Assembly (NCBI GenBank): GCA_001872285.1 | Contig: MNXU01000002.1 | Coordinates: 45,341-109,340, forward strand | Reading direction: 5' to 3' | Origin: Betaproteobacteria bacterium CG2_30_68_42 | Lineage (GTDB): Bacteria > Pseudomonadota > Gammaproteobacteria > Burkholderiales > Rhodocyclaceae | DNA: 64,000 nt | In this document: positions 27,816-35,987 of the stretch, in pieces | How the letters are laid out: every line of letters begins with the position of its first letter | Position numbering within the stretch: position 1 is the first letter of the stretch | Notes under the pieces: generated by a model | Database searches by the model: none | Seen by the model: only the letters and a program-made list of their open reading frames with translations | Told to the model about the DNA's origin: nothing | Translations under genes and position numbers: made by a program

Positions 27816-27880
27816 ACCAATGGCCCGATCGACTGTCGTATGCCTGGCGAAGGCCGGGTTGTGCGGGACGTGAAAGAAGA

Positions 27881-28255
27881 ATGAAACCGTTTTCGTATTC
27901 GTGGATGCGCCGGATCGCGCTTGCGCTGGGGCTGATGCTGGCGATGGCGCAGGCGGTGTTCGCGTTCGAGGGATGCAGGGCCGCGACCGCGGGTCTGGCA
28001 GGCATCGAGGCCGCCGCCGATTCATGTGCGCAGCAGAACCTGCACACGCCGGCCGGCTGCGCGATCCACTGCGACACGCTCGGCGTGAGCACGGTGACCA
28101 CGGCGGCGCCGGCGATCCATGCGCCCGACGTGCGCGGCGCTCCACCCGCGCGAATCGCATTGTTTGCACTGCCGCCGCGAGAGTCCTCCCGCGCGGGTCC
28201 CGTCGGACTGCCGGCGCCCCCCGCGCGCCTGCTCCGGCTCAACCTGCGCATCTGA
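27881..28255 (+). CDS. Exported small Cys-containing protein of unknown function
   Basis: This 124-residue protein starts with a clear signal peptide (RRIALALGLMLAMAQAVFA) at the ATG of 27881, preceded by AAAGAAGA. The mature part contains Cys residues in a pattern C...C...CAIHC over residues 28-62, then a Pro/Ala-rich tail. I do not recognise a family with certainty; the size and the Cys/His pattern recall DUF2946-type exported proteins of copper loci. Confidence 0.6.
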   Translation: MKPFSYSWMRRIALALGLMLAMAQAVFAFEGCRAATAGLAGIEAAADSCAQQNLHTPAGCAIHCDTLGVSTVTTAAPAIHAPDVRGAPPARIALFALPPRESSRAGPVGLPAPPARLLRLNLRI

Positions 28256-28440
28256 TCCGATTCCCTCACCCGCCTGCGGCCGCGAGGCTGCGGCGCGGGC
28301 GCTCGACCCGTTGCCCCGGCACGCTCAATCGCGAGGGCGCAGCGGATTCGAGCTCCGGATCCATCCGAAACCGAGGGAACCTCCATCGAAATACTGCTTG
28401 TCGTTTCACTCGATCGTCTCTTCAACGAAAGGAAATCATC

Positions 28441-29079
28441 ATGAACGGAATCAGGATGCATCTTCTCGCCGCGCTGCTCGCGTCGGCTTTCGTGGCGCCC
28501 GTGGCGCTGGCCGAGGACGCCCATCATCCGGATCCGGCCAAGGGCGGCGCAGCGATCGGACCGGTCGCGGCTGCCACCGCTCTCCCGGCCCCCGCCGTCG
28601 CGGCGAGCCGGATGAAGGAGAATCTCAAGCGCATGGAAGCGCAGCTCGATCGCATCGCGAAGGCCAAGGATGCCTCAGAGCGCGCGAGGCTGCTCGCCGA
28701 GCACATGAACAGCATGCGCCAGAACATGGGGATGGCGCAGGCGATGATGCAGGCCGAAGGCGGCGCGATGATGGGGCCCGGAATGGGCGGCGGCATGATG
28801 GGTGGAATGATGGGGCAGGGGATGATGGGGCCCGGAATGATGGGCGGCATGATGGGCCACGGAATGATGGGCGGACAGGGCGGAGCAATGATGGGCCACG
28901 GCGTCATGGGTGGCGCCGCGGGCTGCCCCGGCATGGGTGGCGGCATGGCCATGATGGGTAGCGCCGGCGCCATGGAGCCGATGATGATGCGCATGATGCA
29001 GATGGAGAACCGGCTGGACAGGATGCAGGCGATGATCGAGGGGATGTCGCGCGGCCAGCCGCCGCAGCCGGCCAAGTAG
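28441..29079 (+). CDS. Exported Met-rich protein with MMG repeats
   Basis: This 212-residue protein has a signal peptide ending VALAEDAHH, a helical part (about residues 55-100) and then a segment of roughly 70 residues built almost wholly from M, G and a few H/P (units such as GMMGG and MMGHG), closing with a second Met-rich helix. Met-rich repeats bind Cu(I) in the periplasm in other copper proteins. The ribosome site AAAGGAAA precedes the ATG. It probably acts as a periplasmic copper sponge or chaperone; no named family is claimed. Confidence 0.75.
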   Translation: MNGIRMHLLAALLASAFVAPVALAEDAHHPDPAKGGAAIGPVAAATALPAPAVAASRMKENLKRMEAQLDRIAKAKDASERARLLAEHMNSMRQNMGMAQAMMQAEGGAMMGPGMGGGMMGGMMGQGMMGPGMMGGMMGHGMMGGQGGAMMGHGVMGGAAGCPGMGGGMAMMGSAGAMEPMMMRMMQMENRLDRMQAMIEGMSRGQPPQPAK

Positions 29080-29164
29080 GCTCGATGCCGCGCGTGCGCT
29101 GGAGACGGCGTTCGAGTACCGGCACCATCATTGACGGTTCGATCGATCAGGGAGGTCATGCCAG

Positions 29165-30055
29165 ATGAGATTGCGGGGAACGGTGGGGGCGCTGGCGTCG
29201 GCGCTGGTTGCATGTTCGGGTGCCGGTGTCGCGGCCGAAAGCCTCATGCCCGACATCCACGGGCTCGGTTTCAGCGCCGATGGCAAGACGGTGCTGGTCG
29301 CCACGCACACGGGGCTGGTCGGCTACGAAGCGGGTCGCTGGCGCAGCGCCGAGGGACCGCGGCACGACCTGATGGGGTTCGCCGCGACGGCGCGCGCGCT
29401 CTACACGAGCGGCCATCCGTCGGCCGGCGCGGGGCTGATCAATCCGCTCGGGCTGATGAAGAGCACGGACGGCGGCAAGTCGTGGAAGAAGCTCGGTCTG
29501 GAAGGCGCGGCGGACTTCCACCTGTCGGCCGCGAGCTGGGGCACGGGCGCGGTGCTGGTGTTCAGCCCGGTCGCGAACGCACGCATGCCCTCGCCGGGAC
29601 TGTACCTCACGGAGAATGACGGCTTCATGTGGCGGAGGCTCGCCGGCAAGGGGCTCGATGGCGGCCCCACCAGCCTGGCCGTCCATCCGGCCGATGCCAG
29701 GACGCTGGCGGTGGGCACCAAGGCCGGCCTGTTCCTGTCGACGGATGGAGGCGAGCGTTTCCGGCGCCTTGCCGGCGGCGCTCAGGTGACCTCGGTCGCT
29801 TTTGCGGTGGACGGCAAGTCGCTCTGGTACGGCGGATACGCCGGGAAACCGACCCTGGCGCGCATCGAGCTGCCGGCCGGCGCCGAGACCGGCGTGGCCC
29901 TGCCGCGGCTCGACGAGGATGCGGTGTCCAACATCGCCCACCATCCGCGCGACGCGAACACCCACGCGCTGGCGACCTTCCGGCGTAACGTCTATCTGAG
30001 CCAGGATGGGGGCAAGACGTGGCGCCTGCTGGCGGAAGCCGGGGTCCCGAAATGA
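29165..30055 (+). CDS. Exported BNR-repeat beta-propeller (F510_1955-like glycosylhydrolase family)
   Basis: This 296-residue protein has a signal peptide and several BNR/Asp-box repeats (MKSTDGGKSWKK, LSTDGGERFRR, LSQDGGKTWRL), typical of the F510_1955 family that is routinely labelled glycosylhydrolase. Enzyme residues of sialidases are not evident, so this is more likely a binding or scaffolding propeller. Its stop overlaps the start of the thioredoxin-like gene (ATGA), placing it in the redox part of the copper operon. Confidence 0.75.
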   Translation: MRLRGTVGALASALVACSGAGVAAESLMPDIHGLGFSADGKTVLVATHTGLVGYEAGRWRSAEGPRHDLMGFAATARALYTSGHPSAGAGLINPLGLMKSTDGGKSWKKLGLEGAADFHLSAASWGTGAVLVFSPVANARMPSPGLYLTENDGFMWRRLAGKGLDGGPTSLAVHPADARTLAVGTKAGLFLSTDGGERFRRLAGGAQVTSVAFAVDGKSLWYGGYAGKPTLARIELPAGAETGVALPRLDEDAVSNIAHHPRDANTHALATFRRNVYLSQDGGKTWRLLAEAGVPK

Positions 30056-30666
30056 GTGCGAACGGCCTCGAGAATTCCGCACCCGCGGCGCCGCCGGGGC
30101 TGCAGGGCCTCGGGAACGCTTCGGATGGCCGGCCGTGCGGCGGCTGGAGCCGTTTCCTCCCGCTCGCGATCTTCGCGCTCCTGGCGGTCGTGCTCGGGAT
30201 CGGGCTGACGCTGAATCCGCGCGAGGTCCCGTCTCCGCTGATCGGCAAACCGGTCCCCGACTTCAAATTGCCTCCGGTCAAGGGCCGCACCCTCGGTCTG
30301 GCGAGCGCGGATCTGCGCGGCGAGGTCTCGCTGGTCAACGTGTTCGCGTCCTGGTGCGTCGCGTGCCGTGAGGAACATCCCCTGTGGATGGCGTTGAAGG
30401 CGCGCGGGGTCGTTCCGATCCACGGCCTCGACTACAAGGACAAGCCCGACGACGCGGCGCGCTGGCTCGGCGAGCTGGGCGACCCCTACACCCGCACCGG
30501 CGCGGACATCGACGGCCGGGTGGGCATCGACTGGGGCGTGTATGGGGTGCCCGAGACCTTCGTCATCGACCGCGAGGGACGCATCGCCTACAAGCATATC
30601 GGGCCGATCACCCCCGATGTGCTGAAGGACAAGCTCCTGCCGCTGGTCGAGCGGCTGCAGCGATGA
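30052..30666 (+). CDS. DsbE/CcmG-like membrane-anchored thioredoxin
   Basis: This 204-residue protein has one N-terminal membrane anchor (about residues 38-60) and a thioredoxin fold with active site WCVAC (in NVFASWCVACREEHP) and cis-Pro loop YGVPETFVIDREG. CcmG/DsbE proteins keep apocytochrome c cysteines reduced for heme attachment. Overlaps at both ends (ATGA each) couple it to the propeller and to the next thioredoxin-like gene. In this context it may mature the cytochrome c and CuA proteins of the locus. Confidence 0.88.
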   Translation: MSANGLENSAPAAPPGLQGLGNASDGRPCGGWSRFLPLAIFALLAVVLGIGLTLNPREVPSPLIGKPVPDFKLPPVKGRTLGLASADLRGEVSLVNVFASWCVACREEHPLWMALKARGVVPIHGLDYKDKPDDAARWLGELGDPYTRTGADIDGRVGIDWGVYGVPETFVIDREGRIAYKHIGPITPDVLKDKLLPLVERLQR

Positions 30667-31244
30667 CTCGACTGAAGGCGATGGGTTTCGCCACCGCCGT
30701 GGCAGTGGCATTTGGGGTGGGCAGCGCATGGGTCGGCACTCGCGCGCCGGCCTCCGGGGCGCTCGCCGCCGCGGCGCTGCCACCCGCAGAGCGGCGCGCG
30801 GTCGCGGATATCGGCTTCCAGGACGAGCGCGGGCGTGCGCACCGGCTGAGCGAGTTCCGCGGCAGGGTCGTCCTGCTCAACCTGTGGGCGACCTGGTGTC
30901 CGCCCTGCCGCAAGGAGATGCCGTCCCTCGACCGGCTCCAGTCCATGCTCGGGGGCCCGGACTTCGAGGTGGTCGCGGTGGCGGTGGACCGCGGGGGGGT
31001 CGAAGCCGTGAAGCGCTTCTACCGGGAGATCGGCATCAGGTTCCTGCGCGCCTGGGCCGATCCGGCCGAGTCGGCCGGCTCGCGCCTGGGCACCATCGCG
31101 GTGCCCACGACGCTGCTGGTGGACCGGCGCGGCCGCGAAGTCGGGCGCAGCATCGGGCCTGCGCAATGGGACGGACCCGAGGCGCTCGCAAAGATCAGGG
31201 CCGCCATCGGCGAACCGGCGTCCGAAGGCGCTCGCCGGGGATGA
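30663..31244 (+). CDS. TlpA-family thiol:disulfide protein
   Basis: This 193-residue exported thioredoxin-like protein has a signal anchor at the N-terminus and active site WCPPC (in NLWATWCPPCRKEMPSL), followed by the cis-Pro region GTIAVPTTLLVD. TlpA-type proteins reduce CuA-site cysteines or copper chaperones during oxidase assembly. It lies between the CcmG-like gene and the CcdA-like gene, its probable electron source. Confidence 0.88.
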   Translation: MTRLKAMGFATAVAVAFGVGSAWVGTRAPASGALAAAALPPAERRAVADIGFQDERGRAHRLSEFRGRVVLLNLWATWCPPCRKEMPSLDRLQSMLGGPDFEVVAVAVDRGGVEAVKRFYREIGIRFLRAWADPAESAGSRLGTIAVPTTLLVDRRGREVGRSIGPAQWDGPEALAKIRAAIGEPASEGARRG

Positions 31245-31251
31245 ATCCGTC

Positions 31252-31992
31252 ATGACGGATGCTTCGACGCTCGCCCTCTCGACCGCATTCCTGGCGGGTA
31301 CGGTTTCGTTCCTCTCGCCCTGCGTGCTGCCACTCGTGCCCGGCTATGTCTCCTACATCGCGGGGCATGCGGTCCATGGCGCGCGCGAAGAGGCGGCCGC
31401 GCGAACGCGCTTCGCGGCACTCGTCCTCAGCCTGTTCTTCGTGCTCGGCTTCTCGACCGTGTTCATCGCCTTCGGCGCGAGCGCCAGCGCGCTCGGGCAA
31501 CTGCTGATCCGCTACCGCTACGAGGTGAATCTGATCGGCGGCGCAATCGTCATCGGCTTCGGCCTGTTCATGCTCGGGCTGGTGCGCCACGCCTGGTGGT
31601 TCCACGGCGACTGGCGCTTCCATCCGCATGTGGCCGGCGGGCATCCGGCGGGCGCGTACCTGCTCGGGCTCGCGTTCGCGTTCGGATGGACCCCGTGCAT
31701 CGGCCCGGTGCTGGGCACCATCCTGACGGCCGGCGCCATGTCGCAGCCGGGGAGCGGCGTTCCGCTGCTCGCCGCCTACGCAGGGGGGCTGGGCGTGCCC
31801 TTCCTCGCTGCGGCCTTCTTCACCGGCGCGCTGATCCGCAACCTCAAACGGCTGCGAACCCTCGGTCGACCCTTGCAGATCCTCGCCGGTGTCCTGATGG
31901 TGGTCATGGGTGTCGCGATGGTGACCGGGCAGCTCTCCGGCTTTTCGATCTGGATTCTGCAGATGTTCCCGGTGCTGGGGACGATCGGATGA
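31252..31992 (+). CDS. CcdA/DsbD-type membrane thiol transporter
   Basis: This 246-residue protein has six helices and two conserved Cys-Pro-type sites, SFLSPCVLPLVPGY near residue 23 and FGWTPCIGPVLG near residue 146. These shuttle reducing power from cytoplasmic thioredoxin to periplasmic partners. It lies 7 bases behind the TlpA-like gene, so CcmG-like, TlpA-like and CcdA form a complete thiol relay inside the copper locus. Confidence 0.92.
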   Translation: MTDASTLALSTAFLAGTVSFLSPCVLPLVPGYVSYIAGHAVHGAREEAAARTRFAALVLSLFFVLGFSTVFIAFGASASALGQLLIRYRYEVNLIGGAIVIGFGLFMLGLVRHAWWFHGDWRFHPHVAGGHPAGAYLLGLAFAFGWTPCIGPVLGTILTAGAMSQPGSGVPLLAAYAGGLGVPFLAAAFFTGALIRNLKRLRTLGRPLQILAGVLMVVMGVAMVTGQLSGFSIWILQMFPVLGTIG

Positions 31993-32558
31993 GCCGGGTC
32001 GATGGAGCGCGCGCGACGATGCCGGCGCCAGCCCGCGGTAGCGCGAGTGTGCGCGCGACCGGGGTGATCCTCGCCTGGGCGGCGATCGAACTCGTCCTGC
32101 ATCTCGGCTGGGAGATCGCGCAGCTTCCCCTCTACACGATCGCCGGCGATCCCGACCGGGCTTACGTCGTGCGCGCAGTCCTGCACTGCACCGCAGGCGA
32201 TGGGCTGATCGCGCTTGCCGCCTATGCGGTCGCGGCGGTCGCACTGCGCGATGCGCGCTGGCCGTTGCACCACGGGCTGCGCGGGGTTTTTTTCGCGACG
32301 GTGACGGCGCTCGCCTACACGGCGTTCAGTGAATGGAACAATGTCTACGTCGAAGGCAACTGGGCCTACCGCGAGGCGATGCCCCGCCTGCTGGGGATCG
32401 GGCTGGCGCCGCTCGCGCAATGGCTGCTGCTGCCCTCGGCGGGTGTATGGTTGCTGCGCCGGTTCTTCGGAACGGCGCGGGTACGGCGCGCCGGATCGGC
32501 GCCTTGCGGGAACGGGCGGAAACTCGACGGGAGGAACTGCGGTCATGATGTGGGGTGA
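31989..32558 (+). CDS. Multi-pass membrane protein of unknown function
   Basis: This 189-residue protein has four predicted helices. Conserved-looking polar residues sit in helices (LHLGWEIAQLPLYTI, FSEWNNVYVEGNW). It overlaps ccdA (ATGA) and the SHOCT gene downstream by 14 bases. No family is recognised with confidence. Confidence 0.65.
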   Translation: MSRVDGARATMPAPARGSASVRATGVILAWAAIELVLHLGWEIAQLPLYTIAGDPDRAYVVRAVLHCTAGDGLIALAAYAVAAVALRDARWPLHHGLRGVFFATVTALAYTAFSEWNNVYVEGNWAYREAMPRLLGIGLAPLAQWLLLPSAGVWLLRRFFGTARVRRAGSAPCGNGRKLDGRNCGHDVG

Positions 32559-32787
32559 TCACGGCATGGGTTGGGGGTGGGGGTTCCTCGGCATGGTGCC
32601 GATGCTCCTGTGGTGGGCGCTGCTGATCCTCGGCATCGCCGTGCTGGTGAAATGGCTGATGGGCAGCTCGCCGGGCCGCAGCCCCCCGAACGAGAACCGC
32701 GCCCTGGAGATCCTGCGCGAGCGCTACGCCCGCGGCGAGATCGGCAAGGACGAGTTCGAGCAGAAGAAGCGCGATCTCGGCGGTTAG
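32545..32787 (+). CDS. SHOCT-domain small membrane protein (second copy)
   Basis: This 80-residue protein has a Met/Trp/Gly-rich start (MMWGDHGMGWGWG), one membrane helix and a C-terminal SHOCT motif (ALEILRERYARGEIGKDEFEQKK). It is laid out like the protein at 21460-21705; the two C-termini share most residues, so they are paralogues within one locus. Preceding GGGAGGAAC is a good ribosome site. Confidence 0.8.
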   Translation: MMWGDHGMGWGWGFLGMVPMLLWWALLILGIAVLVKWLMGSSPGRSPPNENRALEILRERYARGEIGKDEFEQKKRDLGG

Positions 32788-32816
32788 GCTGGTGTCATCT
32801 ACAGGAGGGCACGATC

Positions 32817-33425
32817 ATGGAACTGACGGTTGACGGCGATGGACTGGACGAGGTGCGCAGGCGCCTGGTGCTGGCCACCGCCGCGGCCGGCGGCATCGGC
32901 GCGGTGGCGACGGCGGTCCCGTTCCTCGCGAGCATGGCGCCCAGCGAGCGCGCGCGCTCGGCCGGCGCCCCGATCACCGTCGACGTGGCGCAGCTCGCGC
33001 CGGGCGCACAAATGACAGTGGAATGGCGCGGCAAGCCGGTCTGGATCCTGCGCCGCACGCCGCAGATGATCGAGGCGATGGGCTCGGCCGGTCACCTGGC
33101 GCAGCTCGCCGATCCGCAATCCCGGGTGGATCAGCAGCCGGGCTATGCGGCGAACGCCTTGCGCTCCGTCCGGCCCGAGGTTTCGATCCTCGTCGCCCTG
33201 TGTACCCACCTCGGCTGCATCCCGACCTTCCGGCCGGAGGTCGCGCCGGCCGACCTCGGTCCCGACTGGCACGGCGGCTACTACTGCCCCTGCCACGGTT
33301 CGCGCTTCGACCTCGCCGGGCGGGTGTTCAGGAATGTCCCGGCGCCCACGAACCTCATCGTGCCGCCGCACCGCTATCTCGACGGCAGCCGCGTCGAGAT
33401 CGGCGCCGACGGCACGAAAACGTGA
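32817..33425 (+). CDS. Rieske iron-sulfur protein (ubiquinol-cytochrome c reductase type)
   Basis: This 202-residue protein has an N-terminal signal or anchor segment (VRRRLVLATAAAGG) and the two Rieske boxes CTHLGC and CPCHGS that bind the [2Fe-2S] cluster, with the PetA-type sequence PEVSILVALCTHLGCIPTF. ACAGGAGG precedes the ATG. It resembles the bc1 Rieske subunit, but no cytochrome b or c1 gene follows; the next gene is a small cytochrome c. It is probably an electron carrier for this locus. Confidence 0.9.
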   Translation: MELTVDGDGLDEVRRRLVLATAAAGGIGAVATAVPFLASMAPSERARSAGAPITVDVAQLAPGAQMTVEWRGKPVWILRRTPQMIEAMGSAGHLAQLADPQSRVDQQPGYAANALRSVRPEVSILVALCTHLGCIPTFRPEVAPADLGPDWHGGYYCPCHGSRFDLAGRVFRNVPAPTNLIVPPHRYLDGSRVEIGADGTKT

Positions 33426-33443
33426 GGCGGCCGCCTCCCCGCG

Positions 33444-33902
33444 ATGATCGCACGGCTTGCGCTGGCGTCGGTGCTCGCCGCGGTCGTGGTGGCCCAGTGC
33501 GACGACTCCGTGCGCGGCGGCAGGGCGGCGGCGATTCCGGTGACCGACGCCGCGGCCGTTGCGCGGGGCAAGGCGCTCTACGAGAAGAACTGCGCGAGCT
33601 GCCACGGGACGAGGCTGGAAGGCCAGGCGGACTGGCGCCGGCGTTTGCCCAACGGGCGCTTTCCGGCACCGCCCCACGACCGGACCGGGCACACCTGGCA
33701 CCATCCCGACGACCTCCTGTTCGGCATCACGAAGGAAGGGATGGAGAAGTTCGCACCGCCGGGCCATGTCAGCGACATGCCGGCCTTCGGCCGCCTGCTG
33801 TCCGACGGCGACATCCGTGCGACCCTGGCCTATATCGAGAGCCGCTGGCCCGAAGAGGTGTGGAAGGCGAGGCGGGAAATGTTGAAGAACCGCAACCCCT
33901 GA
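33444..33902 (+). CDS. Exported class I cytochrome c
   Basis: This 152-residue protein has an N-terminal export signal (a Cys at position 19 might make it a lipoprotein, though the lipobox is poor), one heme c motif CASCH (residues 50-54) and a distal Met in MPAFGRLLSD. An HTWHHPDD segment between them is His-rich. It follows the Rieske gene by 18 bases and could accept its electrons and pass them to the CuA protein. Confidence 0.9.
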   Translation: MIARLALASVLAAVVVAQCDDSVRGGRAAAIPVTDAAAVARGKALYEKNCASCHGTRLEGQADWRRRLPNGRFPAPPHDRTGHTWHHPDDLLFGITKEGMEKFAPPGHVSDMPAFGRLLSDGDIRATLAYIESRWPEEVWKARREMLKNRNP

Positions 33903-33915
33903 AAGGAGAAGTGCG

Positions 33916-34383
33916 ATGCGAGTGATGATGAAGAGGCGACACCTGCTTGGCGCGATGGCGACGACGGCGATCGTCGGTCTGGCTCGGTCCCTGGCGAGCG
34001 CGGCGGGCCCGGCGGAGGTGGTGGTCTTCAAGGATCCCGCCTGCGGATGCTGCGGCAAGTGGGTCGAGCACCTGAGCCGCGACGGCTTCAAGGTGAAGAC
34101 CGTCGATTCGAGAGACATGGCGGCGGTCAAGAAACGGCTGGGTGTGCCGGACGCGCTCGGCTCCTGTCATACCGCGCAGGTCGGCGGTTACGTGGTCGAG
34201 GGGCATGTGCCGGCGTCATCCATCCGGCGATTGCTGCGCGACAAGCCGGCCGTCGCCGGGCTCGCCGTTCCGGGCATGGTGAGCGGCTCGCCGGGCATGG
34301 AAGAGGCGGGGAAGAAGCAGCCCTTCGATGTGGTGTATTTCGACCGGGCAGGGCGAACCGGCGTCTTCGAACGGGTCCGCTGA
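33916..34383 (+). CDS. DUF411 periplasmic metal-binding protein
   Basis: This 155-residue protein has a Tat-like signal (KRRHLLGAMATT) and the DUF411 core: DPACGCCGKWVEHL, then GSCHTAQVGGYVVEGHVPA and later GMVSGSPGMEE. DUF411 proteins are copper-induced periplasmic proteins found in many copper loci; the CGCC and SCHT cysteines are probable Cu(I) ligands. It has a GAAAGGAGAA ribosome site and is the last gene of the copper locus. Confidence 0.9.
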   Translation: MRVMMKRRHLLGAMATTAIVGLARSLASAAGPAEVVVFKDPACGCCGKWVEHLSRDGFKVKTVDSRDMAAVKKRLGVPDALGSCHTAQVGGYVVEGHVPASSIRRLLRDKPAVAGLAVPGMVSGSPGMEEAGKKQPFDVVYFDRAGRTGVFERVR

Positions 34384-34387
34384 GGGG

Positions 34388-34406
34388 GGCTGCTAGAATC
34401 GCAGCC
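34388..34406 (+). promoter_or_regulatory. Hairpin abutting the start of the CoA ligase gene
   Basis: GGCTGC and GCAGCC pair around TAGAATC and end directly at the GTG of the ligase. TAGAAT in the loop could be a -10 box. It may mark the end of the copper operon or control the next gene; there is no T-run. Confidence 0.3.
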
Positions 34407-35924
34407 GTGACGGTTCCGAACCTCGCCCGGCTCCTGCTGCGCAGCGCGCGTGCCCATCCGCGGCTGCCCGCGGTCGCGCTGGGCGGGCGCGTCCTCCACG
34501 ACTACGCGGGCCTGGCCTCGCGCGTCGAGCGGCTCGCGGGCGCACTGGTGCGGCGCCTGGGTCTCGCGCCGGGCGGCCGCGTCGCGCTGGTGATGAAGAA
34601 TTCGCCAGCCTACGTCGAGCTGCTCTTCGCCTGCTGGCACGCGGGGCTCGCTGCGGTGCCGATCAACGCCAAGCTGCATCCGAAGGAGCTGGCGTTCATC
34701 TTCGAGGACACCGGCGCGCGCGTGTGTTTCGCGAGCGCCGATCTCTCCGAGGGCGTGGCCGCGGCCGGAGCCGATCTCGCCTTCCTGATCGATCCGGACA
34801 CGGCGCAGTATGCGGGGCTGCTCGCCGCAGACCCGCTGCCGGTCGCGGAGTGCTCGGAGCGCGACATCGCCTGGCTGTTCTACACCAGCGGAACGACCGG
34901 ACGGCCCAAGGGCGTGATGCTCACCCATCGCAACCTGCTCGCGATGACGCTGAATTATTTCTCCGACGTCGACCGGATCGCGGCCGGGGATGCGATCGTG
35001 CATGCGGCGCCGATGTCGCACGGCTCCGGCCTGTACCTGCTGCCCCACGTGGCGGCGGGGGCGTGCAGCGTGATTCCAGACTCGGGCGGCTTCGATGCGG
35101 CGGAGGCGCTGGAACTGATGGGTGCGTTTCGCGGGGCGACGATGTTCGCGGCCCCGACCATGGTGAAGCGCCTGGCCGCGCAGGCCGAGCGTTGCGGTGC
35201 GCCCGAGGGGCTGAAGACCATCGTCTATGGCGGCGGGCCGATGTATGTCGAGGATCTTCGCCGCGCCATGGCCGTGTTCGGCTGCCGGCTCGCGCAGATC
35301 TACGGTCAGGGCGAGAGCCCGATGACCATCAGCGCGCTTTCGAAGGCGCTGCACGCCGACACCGGCCATCCGCGCCACGAGGCCCGCCTCGCTTCGGTCG
35401 GGCTGCCGGTGACCGGCGTGGAAGTGCGCATCGCCGGCGATCGCGACCAGGCACTGGCCGAAGGCGAGGTCGGCGAAGTGCTGGTGCGCGGGGACTCCGT
35501 GATGGCGGGCTATCTGAACGATCCCGAGGCGAGCGCCGAGACCCTGCGCGGCGGCTGGCTGCATACGGGCGACCTCGGCAGCCTCGACGAGGAGGGTTTC
35601 CTCACGCTGAAGGATCGCAGCAAGGACGTCATCATCTCCGGCGGCTCCAACATCTACCCGCGCGAGGTGGAGGAGGTGCTCCTCGCGCATCCGGGGGTGC
35701 TCGAGGCGGCGGTGATCGGTGCCCGCGACCCCGAGTGGGGCGAGAGCGTGATGGCGTTCGTGGTCACCCGCGCGGGCGCGCAGGTCACGGAGGCCGATCT
35801 GGATGCGCTGTGCCTCGCGCGCATCGCGCGTTTCAAACGACCGAAGCGCTACCGTTTCCTCGCGCAGTTGCCCAAGAACGAGACCGGGAAGGTGCTGAAG
35901 ACCGAGCTGCGCAAGCGGCTCTGA
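34407..35924 (+). CDS. AMP-forming acyl-CoA synthetase (class I adenylate-forming)
   Basis: This 505-residue enzyme has the AMP-binding motif YTSGTTGRPKGVML (about residue 158), IYGQGESPM (A5-like), WLHTGDLG and the C-terminal KDVIISGGSNIYPREVEEVL and PKNETGKVLK, the full set of acid:CoA ligases. It activates a carboxylic acid with ATP and CoA; the acid cannot be told from sequence. The GTG start has no visible ribosome site but is the only start before the conserved N-terminus. The ferredoxin reductase-like gene follows 63 bases later. Confidence 0.88.
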   Translation: MTVPNLARLLLRSARAHPRLPAVALGGRVLHDYAGLASRVERLAGALVRRLGLAPGGRVALVMKNSPAYVELLFACWHAGLAAVPINAKLHPKELAFIFEDTGARVCFASADLSEGVAAAGADLAFLIDPDTAQYAGLLAADPLPVAECSERDIAWLFYTSGTTGRPKGVMLTHRNLLAMTLNYFSDVDRIAAGDAIVHAAPMSHGSGLYLLPHVAAGACSVIPDSGGFDAAEALELMGAFRGATMFAAPTMVKRLAAQAERCGAPEGLKTIVYGGGPMYVEDLRRAMAVFGCRLAQIYGQGESPMTISALSKALHADTGHPRHEARLASVGLPVTGVEVRIAGDRDQALAEGEVGEVLVRGDSVMAGYLNDPEASAETLRGGWLHTGDLGSLDEEGFLTLKDRSKDVIISGGSNIYPREVEEVLLAHPGVLEAAVIGARDPEWGESVMAFVVTRAGAQVTEADLDALCLARIARFKRPKRYRFLAQLPKNETGKVLKTELRKRL

Positions 35925-35987
35925 GGCGCGGAACCGGCCCGCGGCGCGGTTGTCCGACCGCAAGGCTTGCATCGGGGGAGAGTGGGG

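Noticed and set aside
28780..28960. CRISPR-like short repeats
   Set aside because: The repetition is the codon pattern of Met/Gly units within an exported protein; there are no regular spacers.
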